A stretch of DNA of 64,000 nucleotides from JASJBU01 sp963790775 (GCA_963790775.1 CAWBPR010000013.1:62001-126000); one strand, 5' to 3'; shown: positions 27,814 through 38,334, counted from the first letter of the stretch. Numbers and translations: made by a program. The notes: generated by a model not told the origin, from the letters alone.

Positions 27814-30800
27814 TCAGGCCTGCTCAGTTTCCGGGAGTTCGGTCAGCGGTTTTTCAGCCGTCTTTTCCTCAGCCAGCAGAATATAAAAGGCCGGTTGTAC
27901 GAACAGGGTAAACAGGGTGCCTATGCCCAGCCCGGTGGCGATGGTCAGGCCGATGCTGAAACGGCTCACTGCACCGGGACCCGCTGCGGTGAGCAGCGGC
28001 ACCATCGCCACCACCAGAGAGGCAGACGTCATCAGGATGGGCCGCAGGCGGATGGTGGCGGCCTCCACTACCGCATCATGTTTGTTGAGACCTTTGTTGA
28101 CCTGCAACTGATTGGCGAATTCCACGATCAGGATACCGTTCTTCGCCACCACCCCGATCAGGGTGATCAGCCCGACCTGGGTGTAGATGTTCAACGAGGC
28201 ATAACCGAGGCTGATGAAGGCCATCGCTCCGGCCAGGGACATGGGCACCGAAACCAGAATGATCAGCGGGTCGCGCCAGCTCTCATACTGCGCCGCCAGC
28301 ACCAGATAGATGACGATCAGCGCCAGCACGAAGGTGGTCATCAGGGCGCTGCCCTCCTGGATGAACTGGCGTGAATCGCCAGTGTAGTCATAGTCGAAGC
28401 CCTTCGGAAAGATCTCCCCGGCGATGTTTTGCAGCGTGCCAAGGGCCTCCCCGATGGAGACGCCCGGCTGCATCACGCCTTCCACGGTGAGGGCATTGAG
28501 CTGCTGATGCTGACTGCGCTTGGCCGGCTCCACACTCTGTTCCAGGCGCACCACGCTGGACAGCGGGATCAGATCGCCGCTGGCGCTGTGGATGCGATAG
28601 TCATCCAGCATCGCGGTGTCGAGGCGGAAATCCCGCTCCAGTTGCGGTATCACCTTGTAGCTTCTGCCTGCCATGCTGAAACGGTTGACCTCCGCGCCGG
28701 CCAGCAGATTGGACAGGTTCCGCCCGATGTCCGCCATGCTGATGCCGAGATCCGCGGCGCGCTCCCGATCCACCTGGATGGTGGTGACCGGCCGGTCGAA
28801 CTCGATACTCTTGGAGAGGAACATGAACTGCCCGCTCTGCATGGCGCGGCCGATCATTTGATCGCCGATATCCACCAGTTGGTCATATTCCTGATCGGAG
28901 GTAATGACGAACTGCACCGGCAGGCCGCCCCCGGAACCCGGCAGGGAGGATTTCGGAAACAGCACCGTGTTGAGTCCCGCCACCTGGGACACCTGGCCCT
29001 GCAGCATGGGTTGAACCTCCATCTGGCTGCGCTCGCGCTCGGTATAGGATTTCATCTTGAAACCGCCGAAGATCGTGTTGCTCTCCATGCCCAGAATATA
29101 GAACGAGTCGGACTTCTCCGGGTACTGATCGAAGATCTCGTTGAGCTGCCTGGCATAGGCGATGTTGTAATCCAGGGTGGCGGTGCGCGGCGCGCTGGCC
29201 ATGAAGAACAGAATGCCCTGATCCTCGGTAGGGGCCAGTTCATTCTTGCTGGTGATGAACAGAAAATAGATCGATACCAGCACTGCCAGGGCGAACAGCA
29301 GGGTGATGGGTACGGTCTTCAGGCTGCTGCTCAAGAGCCGCCGGTAGGTATTGGAGAGCCAGTGGAAGAATCTTTCCACGAGCTTTTCAAAGCGGCCTTC
29401 TGAGGTTGCGGGTTTGAGAAATTTGGAAGAGAGCATGGGGGAGAGGGTCAGCGCCACCACCCCGGAGATGATTACCGCAGCGGCCAGGGTAAAGGCGAAC
29501 TCGGTGAACAGGGTGCCCACCAGTCCGCCCATGAAGCCGATCGGCGCATACACCGCGAGCAGGGTGGTGGTCATGGCGATAATCGGCATGGCCAGTTCAC
29601 GCCCGCTCAGGATCGCCGCTTCGTAGCGTCCCATGCCTTGTTCGATGTGCCGGTGCACGTTCTCCACGACGATGATCGCATCGTCCACCACCAGGCCGAT
29701 GGCCAGCACCAGGGAGAGCAGGGTCAGCAGATTGAGCGAGTAGCCCAGCAGGTACATGACGAAGGCCGCGCCGATCAATGACAGGGGCACCGCCACCGCG
29801 GGCACCATGGCGGCGCGCAGCGAGCCGAGAGAGAGATAGACCACCGCGAGTACTATCAGCAGGGCCTCCCCCAGGGTGCGGAACACCTCCTCGATGGAGT
29901 CGCTGATGTAGCGGCTGGCATCGTAGGGGATCATCACGTTCAGGCCTTCCGGGACGTTCGCGCGGATCTTCGGCACCAGTTCGGTGACCCGCCGCGCCAC
30001 ATCCAGCGGGTTGGCCCCGGGGGCGGCCTCGACGCCGATGAAGCTGGCGGTAACCCCGTCACGCCAGGCGGTGGATTCATAGCTCTCACCACCCAGTTCG
30101 ATCCTTGCGATATCCCTCAGCTTGACCAGGACGCCGTTGTCCTCCCGCACCACCAGGTTGCGAAAGCCTTCCGGGTCGGCCACATCGGTGGTGACCAGCA
30201 GGTCTTCCCGCACATACTTGCCCTTCACGCCCCCTGCGCTGGACAGATAATTGTTGGCGCGCAGGGCGTCAGCCACCTGGGCTGCCGAGACCCCCAGCGC
30301 CGCCATGCGCTGTGGATCGAGCCACACCCGCATGGCAAACTCCTGGCCGAACACGTTGGCCTTGCCCACCCCTTCCAGGGCCTGCAACTGGGGTTTGACC
30401 ACGCGCTGGATGTAATCGGTGATCTGCGGGCGCGACATGTTTGCGCTGTCGAAGGCGATATACATCAGTGCGGTTGCATCACCGGTGGTGGAGTTGATCA
30501 CCGGATCCTGGGCATCCGCCGGCAGCACATTGCGCTGACTGGCCACCTTGGCCTGGATGTTGGAAATTGCGGTGCTGGCCTCGTAGTTGAGCTTCATGTG
30601 GGCCTCGATCTTCGATACGCCCTGGGTGCTGGTGGAGGTGAGAAAATCGATGCCCTCTGCCTCGGCGATGGCCTGTTGCAGCGGCGTGGTGATGAAGCCC
30701 TTTACCAGTTGCGAGCCGGCGCCGGGATAGTTGGTGGTGACGGTGACCACGGTATTCAGGGTTTCCGGATACTGGCGCACCTCCAGCATGCCGATGGAAC

Positions 30801-30879
30801 GCAGTCCCACCAGCAGGATCAGCAGATTGACCACGGTGGCCAGCACCGGCCTTTGTACAAAGATATCTGTGAATCTCAT
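27814..30879 (-). CDS. RND efflux transporter, inner-membrane permease (HAE1 family)
   Basis: 1021 residues, full length. Starts MRFTDIFVQRPVLATVVNLL, a typical RND first helix, with twelve predicted helices, two large periplasmic loops and the proton-relay Asp pair in IGLVVDDAIIVVEN near residue 400. C-terminal half has the TQVGLITLIGVVAKNGILIVEF motif. Exports hydrophobic or amphipathic compounds by proton exchange, working with the adaptor encoded just upstream (start overlaps its stop by four bases). No outer-membrane TolC-like gene is beside it. Confidence 0.96.
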   Translation of the reverse strand: MRFTDIFVQRPVLATVVNLLILLVGLRSIGMLEVRQYPETLNTVVTVTTNYPGAGSQLVKGFITTPLQQAIAEAEGIDFLTSTSTQGVSKIEAHMKLNYEASTAISNIQAKVASQRNVLPADAQDPVINSTTGDATALMYIAFDSANMSRPQITDYIQRVVKPQLQALEGVGKANVFGQEFAMRVWLDPQRMAALGVSAAQVADALRANNYLSSAGGVKGKYVREDLLVTTDVADPEGFRNLVVREDNGVLVKLRDIARIELGGESYESTAWRDGVTASFIGVEAAPGANPLDVARRVTELVPKIRANVPEGLNVMIPYDASRYISDSIEEVFRTLGEALLIVLAVVYLSLGSLRAAMVPAVAVPLSLIGAAFVMYLLGYSLNLLTLLSLVLAIGLVVDDAIIVVENVHRHIEQGMGRYEAAILSGRELAMPIIAMTTTLLAVYAPIGFMGGLVGTLFTEFAFTLAAAVIISGVVALTLSPMLSSKFLKPATSEGRFEKLVERFFHWLSNTYRRLLSSSLKTVPITLLFALAVLVSIYFLFITSKNELAPTEDQGILFFMASAPRTATLDYNIAYARQLNEIFDQYPEKSDSFYILGMESNTIFGGFKMKSYTERERSQMEVQPMLQGQVSQVAGLNTVLFPKSSLPGSGGGLPVQFVITSDQEYDQLVDIGDQMIGRAMQSGQFMFLSKSIEFDRPVTTIQVDRERAADLGISMADIGRNLSNLLAGAEVNRFSMAGRSYKVIPQLERDFRLDTAMLDDYRIHSASGDLIPLSSVVRLEQSVEPAKRSQHQQLNALTVEGVMQPGVSIGEALGTLQNIAGEIFPKGFDYDYTGDSRQFIQEGSALMTTFVLALIVIYLVLAAQYESWRDPLIILVSVPMSLAGAMAFISLGYASLNIYTQVGLITLIGVVAKNGILIVEFANQLQVNKGLNKHDAVVEAATIRLRPILMTSASLVVAMVPLLTAAGPGAVSRFSIGLTIATGLGIGTLFTLFVQPAFYILLAEEKTAEKPLTELPETEQA

Positions 30880-31981
30880 GGCGTGCTGACCTTGGCGTCA
30901 TCCAGCTCGACCTGGTTGTCGATGCTGACCTGCTGCCCGGGGCGCAGTTTGTTGTGACCGGCCCGCACCACCTGTTCACCGGCCTTGAGGCCGCTGGTGA
31001 TCTCCGCCCGTCCCTCCTGCACGCTGCCGCTCTCCACCTGACGCCGGGTGGCGACCAGCTGGCCCTGCTCGTTCTCTGCCACGAGCATGACGAAATCGCC
31101 GTAGGTGTTATAACTGAGCGCGGTCTGGGGAATGGTCAGCATCTCCTGGGGTTCACCCATCAGGGTGCGCACCTCGGCGAACATGCCGGGGCGCAGGGTA
31201 AGCTGTCCGGATTGTTCAGGGTGGCGCGCAGTTTGATGGAGCGGGTACCTTCCATCAGCGCCGCATCGATCGCGCTGACCCGGGCCTCGAATGATTCATC
31301 GGGCATGGCGTCCAGCGCCACCCGCACCGGCTGGCCGATGGCGATCTGGCGGAAATAGCGCTCCGGCAGGGTGTAGTCGACATAGATGGGGTCGAGGGCC
31401 TGCAGGGGCACGATGCCGGCCCCCGGGTTCAGATACTGGCCTTGGTTAACTTGACGGATGCCGAGCACGCCGTCGAAGGGGGCGAGGATGGTCTTGCGCG
31501 ACACCACTGCCAGCTGCTCCTCGACCCGGGCCTGGGCCGATTGGAGCTTGGCCTGAGCCTGATCATAATCCGAGCGGGAGACAGCCTTCTTCGGCAGCAG
31601 TTCGGCGCTGCGCTTGAATTCGATCTCCGCCAGACGCTGGTCGGCGCGCAGCGCGGAGAGTCCCGCCTGATCTACCGTGGAATCGAGCTGGATCAGCGGA
31701 TCGCCTTTTTTTACCTGATCCCCGGACTCGAACAGGATCTCCCTGACTATGCCTGCGGTCTCTGAGCTGACCTGCACGCCATGCACCGCCACCAGACTGC
31801 CGACAGAGCGCAGGCTGGGTTGGCGTTGCTCAAGCATCACTGGAGCGGCGGCAATCACCGCCGGCGGTGGCGCCTGGGACATCTGCGCCTGCATCTGCAT
31901 CGCCTGCTGGTTTTTCAGATAAAAGATGCCGCCGAACAGCCCCCCCAGCAGAATAAGCAGGATGAAGAAACGCTTGACCAT
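30876..31981 (-). pseudogene. RND periplasmic adaptor (membrane-fusion protein), one-base frameshift near 31205
   Basis: The frame from 31981 gives an N-terminal helix (FFILLILLGGLFGGIFYL), the biotinyl-lipoyl and hairpin parts (VSSETAGIVREILFESGDQV, FDGVLGIRQVNQGQYLNPG) and breaks at LNNPDS. One base missing near 31205 would give LNNPEQLTLRPGMFAEV and join the second frame (30876-31184), which holds the rest of the beta-barrel and proximal domains. Reconstructed length is about 368 codons, normal for the family. The stop overlaps the RND start by four bases. Likely functional if the indel is a sequence error. Confidence 0.85.
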
Positions 31982-32300
31982 TTTTTTTTGTGCTCCTAAA
32001 GCTATCCGTATTTCAGTCCAATGATACGCGAATTTGCCGGCAAAAATGCCACGGCAGACTTGATGGTACTAGGTCTTACAGTAATTGAAAGTCTGTTGAA
32101 AACTGCAGGGCTGATTGCTCATTCGACTGCGCCTCGCAGGCAGAATTCCCACCTGCAGATTTGGGAAATTGCCCGGCGCGTCGTAAACTCTCCCGCTTTC
32201 TGTCACATTCCCGGCAGATAAGTTCAGTTGCGCAAGTGGCTGGCCGGAAATAATTAAGTATAAAGATCGGCGTGCAAGCCGAATTGGGAGGAGTCGCGAA
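31982..32300. other. Divergent promoter region, adaptor versus malyl-CoA lyase
   Basis: 319 bases between divergent genes. No supported ORF. A GGGAGGAG ribosome-binding site for the lyase lies at the right edge (32286-32293). Confidence 0.5.
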
Positions 32301-33266
32301 ATGGCCTATAAGAACAGACTGCACCGCAGTGAACTTGCCGTGCCCGGCAGTAATTTACGCATGTTGGAGAAGGCCCCCGATGCCGGTGCGGATCTGGTGT
32401 TTCTGGATCTGGAGGATGCGGTGGCGCCGGACGACAAGGAGCAGGCGCGGCTGAATGTCATCCAGGCTCTGAACACCTACGACTGGTCCAAGTGCTCGGT
32501 GTCGGTGCGCATCAACGGCCTCGACACTCACTACTGCTACCGCGACATCGTGGATGTGGTGGAGCAGGCAGGGGATAAGCTGGACACCCTGCTGGTGCCC
32601 AAGGTGGGCAGGCCATCCGATCTGGAATTCGTGGCACTGCTGCTGGAGCAGATCGAGGCAGCGAAGGGCTTCAAGCAGATCAATCTGCATGCGCTGATCG
32701 AGACCGCCATGGGCATGGCCAACGTGGAGGCGATCGCCCAGAGCTGTCCAGACCGGCTGGAGGCCCTGGTGTTCGGCGTTGCCGACTATGCCGCATCCAC
32801 CCAGGCCCGCACCGTGAGCATGGGCGGACCGAATCCTGATTACCGGGTGCTCGGCTTTGCCGATGATGCGGGGCAGCGTCCGAGTTACCTGGGCGATCAG
32901 TGGCACTTCGCCATGTCGCGCATGATCGTCGCCTGCCGCGCCTATGGCCTGCGGCCCATCGACGGCCCGTTCGGGGATTTCAGTGATCCGGAGGGCTTTC
33001 TTGCCGTGGCGCGGGCTTTCGCCGCGCTGGGTGGCGAGGGCAAGTGGGCGATCCACCCCTCCCAGATCGAACTGGCCAATCAGGTCTACACGCCGGGGGA
33101 GAAAGAGGTCGAGCGCGCCCGGCGGATCATTGAATCCATGCGCCAGGCTGCGGCGGAAGGCAAGGGGGCGGTGAGCCTGGATGGCCGCTTGATCGATGCG
33201 GCCTCAATCCGGCAGGCCCAGGTGATCATCGAAAAGGTCGAGCAGATCGAACGACACAAAAAATAA
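32301..33266 (+). CDS. mcl: Malyl-CoA lyase (HpcH/HpaI aldolase/citrate lyase family)
   Basis: 321 residues, family length. Shows RSELAVPGSN, the metal-binding FLDLEDAVAPDDK with acidic residues at about 37-40, VRINGLDT, LIETAMGMANVEAIA and WAIHPSQIELANQVYTP. Such enzymes split or make (S)-malyl-CoA from acetyl-CoA and glyoxylate, and often also beta-methylmalyl-CoA. Followed 54 bases later by the two subunits of malate thiokinase, which makes malyl-CoA from malate, so the three genes interconvert malate with acetyl-CoA plus glyoxylate. This fits recycling of glyoxylate from phosphoglycolate in an autotroph or part of a serine-type cycle. Strong Shine-Dalgarno. Confidence 0.92.
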   Translation: MAYKNRLHRSELAVPGSNLRMLEKAPDAGADLVFLDLEDAVAPDDKEQARLNVIQALNTYDWSKCSVSVRINGLDTHYCYRDIVDVVEQAGDKLDTLLVPKVGRPSDLEFVALLLEQIEAAKGFKQINLHALIETAMGMANVEAIAQSCPDRLEALVFGVADYAASTQARTVSMGGPNPDYRVLGFADDAGQRPSYLGDQWHFAMSRMIVACRAYGLRPIDGPFGDFSDPEGFLAVARAFAALGGEGKWAIHPSQIELANQVYTPGEKEVERARRIIESMRQAAAEGKGAVSLDGRLIDAASIRQAQVIIEKVEQIERHKK

Positions 33267-33319
33267 GACTCCTTCCCCTCGCCGGGAGAAGGAATCATTG
33301 CTCATGCGGAGGAGAGGCA

Positions 33320-34490
33320 ATGGACATACATGAATATCAGACCAAAGAGCTGTTTCGCGGCTATGGCATTCCGGTGCCGGAGGGGCGTGTCGCCCACTCC
33401 GGCAAACAGGCCCTGGCGGTGGCCGAGGAGCTGAATGGCGATGCCTGGGTGGTGAAGGCGCAGATCCATGCCGGCGGCCGGGGCAAGGCCGGCGGCGTGC
33501 TGATGGCAGACAGCCTGGAGGCCGTCGAACAGCATGCCGATCAGCTGATCGGCGCCAGGCTGGTCACCAGGCAGACCGGTGAGGCGGGCCGTCTGGTGCA
33601 GCGGGTGCTGGTGGAGCAGGCCCACGCCATCGCAGCAGGAGTTCTATCTGGGCATGGTCATCGATCGGGCATCCCAGCGCATCATCCTGATCGCCTCCGC
33701 TTCGGGGGGCATGAACATCGAGGAGGTCGCCAGCAAAACCCCGGAAAAGGTGATCCGCGAGGCGGTGGACCCGGCGGTGGGGCTGCAGGATTTCCAGAGC
33801 CGCAAGATCGCCGCGGGTATCGGCCTCACCGGCAAGCAGATCGGCCAGGTGGCGAAGATGCTGAAGAAGCTCTACCGCTGCTTCCGCGACAAGGATGCCC
33901 TGATGGCGGAGATCAATCCGCTGGTGTTGACCGCAGATGGGCAGTTTCTGGCACTCGATGCGAAGATGTCCTTCGACGGCAACGCCCTCTACCGGCAGGC
34001 GGAGATCACCGATCTGCGCGACTTCGACGAAGAGGACCCGAAGGAGGTCGAGGCCTCCGGGCATGATCTCAACTACATCGCCCTGGATGGCAATGTGGGC
34101 TGCATCGTGAATGGCGCGGGACTGGCGATGGCGACCATGGATGCGATCAGCCACTATGGCGGCCGCCCCGCCAATTTTCTCGACGTGGGGGGCGGCGCAT
34201 CGCCGGAGAAGATCGCCAACGCCTTCCGTATCGTGCTGGAGGATCCCAACGTCAAGGCGATCCTGTTGAACATCTATGCGGGCATCAACCGCTGCGACTG
34301 GATCGCCAACGGCATAGTCCAGGCGATCCGCGATCAGGCCATCGATGTGCCGGTGGTGGTGCGGCTGGCGGGGACCAACCTGGAGCAGGGGCTGGAGATC
34401 CTGCAGGGCTCGGGGCTCGACTATATCCAGGCCGATCATCTGAGTGATGCAGCGGAAAAGGCGGTGGCGGCCGTACGGGAGGCGGAATAA
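33320..34490 (+). pseudogene. mtkA: Malate--CoA ligase subunit beta (malate thiokinase), frameshifted near 33630
   Basis: Starts MDIHEYQTKELFRGYGIPVPEG behind a GGAGGAG site. ATP-grasp domain text (WVVKAQIHAGGRGKAGGV) continues in the first frame to VLVEQAHAI; from there the second frame carries QEFYLGMVIDRASQRI to the end. One extra base near 33630 explains it. The C-terminal CoA-ligase domain has GCIVNGAGLAMATMD and LDVGGGASPEKIANAF. About 389 codons when joined, close to MtkA/SucC length. Called MtkA rather than SucC because of the malyl-CoA lyase beside it and no TCA genes. Its stop overlaps the mtkB start (TAATG). Confidence 0.86.
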
Positions 34491-35366
34491 TGAGTGTCTT
34501 GGTCAACAAGGATTCGAAGGTGATCTTTCAGGGTTTCACCGGGCAGCACGCCAGCTTTCATGCTGCAGAGGCAATGCAAGATGGGCACCAACGTGGTGGG
34601 CGGCGTGACACCGGGCAAGGGCGGTTCGATGCATCTCGACCGGCCGGTATTCGATACCGTGTCCGGGGCGGTGCGCCAGACCGGCGCGGATGTCAGCGCG
34701 ATCTTCGTGCCGCCGCCGTTTGCCGCGGATGCGATCATGGAGGCCGTCGAGGCGGGGATCAAGGTGATTGTGGTGATCACCGACGGTATCCCGGTGCAGG
34801 ATATGGTGCGGGTCAAACGCTACGCCCTGGGACATGATACGGTGATCGTCGGACCCAATACCGCCGGGGTGATCACACCCGGTGAGTGCAAGGTGGGGAT
34901 CATGCCGGCACATATCTATCAGCCGGGCAGTATCGGCGTGGTCTCCCGCTCCGGCACCCTCAACTACGAGGCGGTGGAGCAGATGAACGCCGAAGGGCTG
35001 GGCCAGTCCACCAGTGTCAGCATTGGCGGCGACCCGGTGAACGGCTGTGACTTCATCACCGTGATGCAGGGTTTTCAGGATGACCCGGATACCGAAGCGG
35101 TGCTGATGATCGGCGAGATCGGCGGTTCTCAGGAGGTGGATGCGGCGCTCTGGGCGCAGGACAATATGAGCAAACCGCTGGTGGCCTTCATCGCCGGCGC
35201 CACCGCGCCGCCGGGACGCCGCATGGGACATGCCGGCGCGATCATCTCCGGCGAGTCGGATACCGCCCATGCCAAGATGCAGCGCCTGGAAGAGCTGGGC
35301 GTGCATGTGGTGAAGAACGCCGCGGATATCGGCAAAACGGTGAAAGCAGGCACTTGTCTGACCTGA
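34490..35366 (+). pseudogene. mtkB: Malate--CoA ligase subunit alpha, frameshifted near 34575
   Basis: The first frame starts MSVLVNKDSKVIFQGFTGQH and runs to HAAEAM; the frame opening at 34560 continues MGTNVVGGVTPGKGGS to the end. One extra base in ATGCAAGATGGG (34574-34583) restores EAMKMGTNVVGG. Rossmann CoA-binding domain first, then the ligase domain with the phospho-histidine loop GRRMGHAGAIISG. About 292 codons, normal for MtkB/SucD. Two neighbouring subunit genes both carrying single-base shifts suggests a local sequence-quality problem as much as decay. Confidence 0.86.
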
Positions 35367-35491
35367 CCTGGACTTCATCAAGCTGACGAGTATGGGTTTA
35401 TAGCCTCAAGCAGTATGGTTGGATACGCCGCAGCGTAGCATCCACTGATGTACTTGGTGTAGCCGGTCGGTTAATGTTCCGCTGGTTATCT

Positions 35492-35512
35492 GGTGCGCGC
35501 GGCGCGCCTTAC
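35492..35512. repeat. Dispersed GC-rich repeat, copy 2
   Basis: GGTGCGCGCGGCGCGCCTTAC in the gap between mtkB and the TSUP permease; matches copy 3 (54614-54634) at 19 of 21 positions. Confidence 0.5.
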
Positions 35513-35544
35513 GAATGTCTTCTGACAGCGCTGAGGCGGTGAGC

Positions 35545-36186
35545 TTAACCGGAAAACGCCCTGACCAGCAGAGAAATGCCGCTCCCCAAAAGCAGGACGC
35601 CGATAATCCGGGTCATCTGAGCCTGAGTGATGCCCAGATGGACCCGGTGTCCCGCATACAGTGCCAGGGCCATGACAGGCCAGCCAGCCAGACAGGCCCA
35701 GAGCATGCTGTCCTGTGTCAACAGCCCGGTTATGGCGAACAGGATGACGCGCAATCCTCCGTCGATAAGAAACAACCCGGAGAAGGTGGCGCGTAGCTGC
35801 CGTTTGTCGTGAATACGATGCGTCAGATAGATGACGTAAGGTGGTCCGCCGGTGCCGAACATCGCGCCGACAGTTCCGCCGGTGATGCCTGCGGGTACAG
35901 CCCACCAGCGCGAGATGAATTTATCGCCATGCAGGTAGAGCAGGCTGCGTATGCCGAATGCAATGACGAATAAACCAAGCCCGATCAGCAGCGGTGGTTT
36001 CGGCAGGTTAACCAGGAGAAATAGACCCAGCAGCAAGCCAATCGCAGTGGTCGGCAATAACCAGCCGATCTCATTCCAGCGTATCGCCTGGCGATCCTGA
36101 CTTCTGCCGCTGAGCACCAGAGAAGCGCTGAAGTCCAGCACCAGAACCCAGGGCACCACGAATTGCAACGGCAGCAGGTGCGCCAA
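35545..36186 (-). CDS. TauE/SafE (TSUP) family permease, N-terminus uncertain
   Basis: At least 213 residues with six or more helices and the family's GGTVGAMFGTGGPPYVIYLTH loop. TSUP proteins move sulfite, sulfonates or related anions. The first usable start in frame is TTG 36186, but homology-like text continues upstream in the same frame to about 36294 (RGISGFGSGLVAIPLL, preceded by HIIDILTISAAALILFTAYF), which is the usual first helix. No ATG, GTG or TTG was found there before a stop codon, so the start codon may be lost or misread. Opposite in strand to mtkAB, same strand as the PstS-OmpA gene. Confidence 0.82.
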   Translation of the reverse strand: MAHLLPLQFVVPWVLVLDFSASLVLSGRSQDRQAIRWNEIGWLLPTTAIGLLLGLFLLVNLPKPPLLIGLGLFVIAFGIRSLLYLHGDKFISRWWAVPAGITGGTVGAMFGTGGPPYVIYLTHRIHDKRQLRATFSGLFLIDGGLRVILFAITGLLTQDSMLWACLAGWPVMALALYAGHRVHLGITQAQMTRIIGVLLLGSGISLLVRAFSG

Positions 36187-36435
36187 TAATGGAATTGCAA
36201 CCAGCCCCGATCCGAATCCGGATATGCCGCGAATGAAATAGGCGGTGAACAGAATCAGCGCAGCTGCACTGATCGTCAGAATGTCGATGATATGGCTCCG
36301 CTGGCGTGGCCAGAAATGGCGCTGGATTATAGCGCAATTGCTTCGAGCGTCTTAATCTGCTCCTGGCCTGGTGTTTTGCATTGCGGCCTGTCGGGGAATA
36401 CAGCGTTCGATTGACTGGATGTCCGGTAAATGGGT

Positions 36436-37759
36436 CTATTTCAACCAGAGCTCGACCCGGCGGTTTTTCTCCTGGCCGAGCAGGGTCTCATTGGAAGCCA
36501 CCGGGGCTGTGCCGCCATAGCCACGGCTGGTGATCACCCGGACCCCTTTTTCAGACAGGTATTTGGCGACTTGATCCGCGCGCCGTTCTGATCGTTTGAA
36601 GCTCATGCTGCGCATGCCATCGGGTTTGTTTTCAGCAAACCCGAACAGCAACAGGCCACCCTTCAGATTATTGGTATCGACAAGATAGTTATATACCCGA
36701 TCAGCATCGCGCTTTGCCTTGTTGTCCAGATACACCGTTCGCTCGGCAAAACGCATATTCACAGAGAGGCGCTTGGCGCCTTGGGCAAGCTCTTTCATTG
36801 CTGTTGGATATTGCTCGCCAGGCTCATCCTGACCCGTAAAGATCTGCTGGGTGATGAACCCGACTTGCTGGATGATTTGCTGTGCAGCATCAGAATGCAC
36901 AAAGGTTATGAATTCCTTTGCCAGCGATTCTTCGGTCGGCTGTTCGGGGATATACATGTAGAGCCGACGGGACAAGGCGTAGTCCTCGGTGGCCACGGAG
37001 AATCGGCTGGGGGCGATGGCGGGTGCTTCCCCGTCTGAGATCGCCAGCGCCTTGGATTGGAGGATATAGGGCAGGCCGACGAAGCCGATGCCGTTGGGGT
37101 CGTTTGTGACTTCGGCAGAGAGCAAGGCGTTGTCATCAAAAAGTTTGGCTTTCTGCGACAAAGGTGACTTCTTACCGAGCACCAGATTATGGAACACTTC
37201 ATAGGTGCCGGATTGATCATCCCGGGAATAGAGATTGATCGCGCCGGAGTGACCTCCCACCTTGTCCCAGTCAGTTATCTTGCCGGCAAAGATATCGCGA
37301 ATGGCTGATTTTTCAAGCGCTGCAACAGGATTGTCGGGGTGTACGATGACGGCAATGCCATCCAGTGCGATGACATGTTCACTTTCCATCGAAGTCATTT
37401 GACCGAGGGAAGCGAGGGCATCGATCTCCTTCTGTTTGATTCTCCTGGATGACATGCCCAAGTCCGCCGAGGCCCTTTTGCAATGCCCGCGAACCCGGTA
37501 CTGGAGCCCTTGGCTTCGATTTCCACATCAATACTGCTTCCATCCGGGTGATTTCCACTCAGACAGGGTCAACTCATCTTTGTTCACTACCTTTATTGAG
37601 GTCATAGCCTTTTTCCTTCAACCAGGCCTGAACCAGTTCCGGTGCGAGTTGCGCGCCCACAGTATTCGAACCCTTGATGTGAAGCTGCTGATTTCCAGCC
37701 TGCAGATTGAATGCAATAGAGAAGAGAAAAATGACTGGAGTTAAGTATCTGAATTCCAT
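36436..37759 (-). pseudogene. PstS-like substrate-binding protein fused to OmpA domain, three indels in 37465-37583
   Basis: Start at ATG 37759 (MEFRYLTPVIFLFSIAFNLQAG signal peptide). The PstS-like lobe begins LHIKGSNTVGAQLAPELVQAWL; between 37583 and 37465 the frame must change three times to read a continuous GNHPDGSS, EIEAKGSSTGFAGIAKG and LADLGMSSRRIKQKE. From 37461 the frame is clean: HVIALDGIAVIVHPDNP, NLYSRDDQSGTYEVF and NDPNGIGFVGLPYI, then from about 270 residues on an OmpA domain (LFGFAENKPDG, SFKRSERRADQVAKYL, RVELWLK). The fusion would tether a phosphate-type binding protein to peptidoglycan. No PstCAB is adjacent. Strongly damaged as read. Confidence 0.82.
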
Positions 37760-38085
37760 GAAGCATCCCCGGCCAAAAAAGGAATAATAATTCATATTCT
37801 ACGAAAAATAAATGGCATTGCCATTGCGTATCGGATTAAGCTGTTGGATTGCCATCGCAGCGCGCAGCCTGTTCAATATCTGTGGGTCTTCGGCAGCGTG
37901 CGAGTATAAGATGAGGGATTATAAGAAATCTAAATCGGCCGCTAGTCAGATCGCTGCAGATTGCGGGCTATCCGAAGCTGATCATTCGAGTGGATGCTGT
38001 AAGCCTTCGTCCCGGTCGGGGAAAAGTACGCTATGGAAAAATGCGGCAATTAAGTGACAGGTCCGCACTGACAGAGCCCAGTAGG

Positions 38086-38334
38086 TCATTTATCAGGTTT
38101 TCTGCGCAGGTGGTGTTGCAGGCGCAGCTTGAGCACCACGCCCAGCACCATCATGCCGGTGATGATCGAGATAAGCACGAAATTGACCTGGCCATCTATG
38201 ATATAGAGCCCGATCTGAAAGAAAACGCTAAACCAGAAAAAGAGTACGCTCATCACCCATAAGGTTTTGATTCTGTTCCTTTCCTTTTCCCAGGGGGTGA
38301 GGTCAGTGCTTTTGTCTTCTGATTTGCTCTGCAT
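38086..38334 (-). CDS. Small two-helix membrane protein, hypothetical
   Basis: 82 residues: a charged N-terminus (KSEDKSTDLTPWEKERNRIK), two helices (LWVMSVLFFWFSVFFQIGLYII and FVLISIITGMMVLGVVL) and a basic tail. The orderly layout argues for a real gene although no clear ribosome-binding site precedes the ATG. No family recognised. Confidence 0.6.
   Translation of the reverse strand: MQSKSEDKSTDLTPWEKERNRIKTLWVMSVLFFWFSVFFQIGLYIIDGQVNFVLISIITGMMVLGVVLKLRLQHHLRRKPDK

Noticed and set aside
32021..32221. 66-codon ORF in the divergent promoter region
   Set aside because: No start signals and no recognisable sequence.
33270..33295. Hairpin between mcl and mtkA as a terminator
   Set aside because: Short, imperfect and without a T-run, inside what looks like one operon; at most a processing site.
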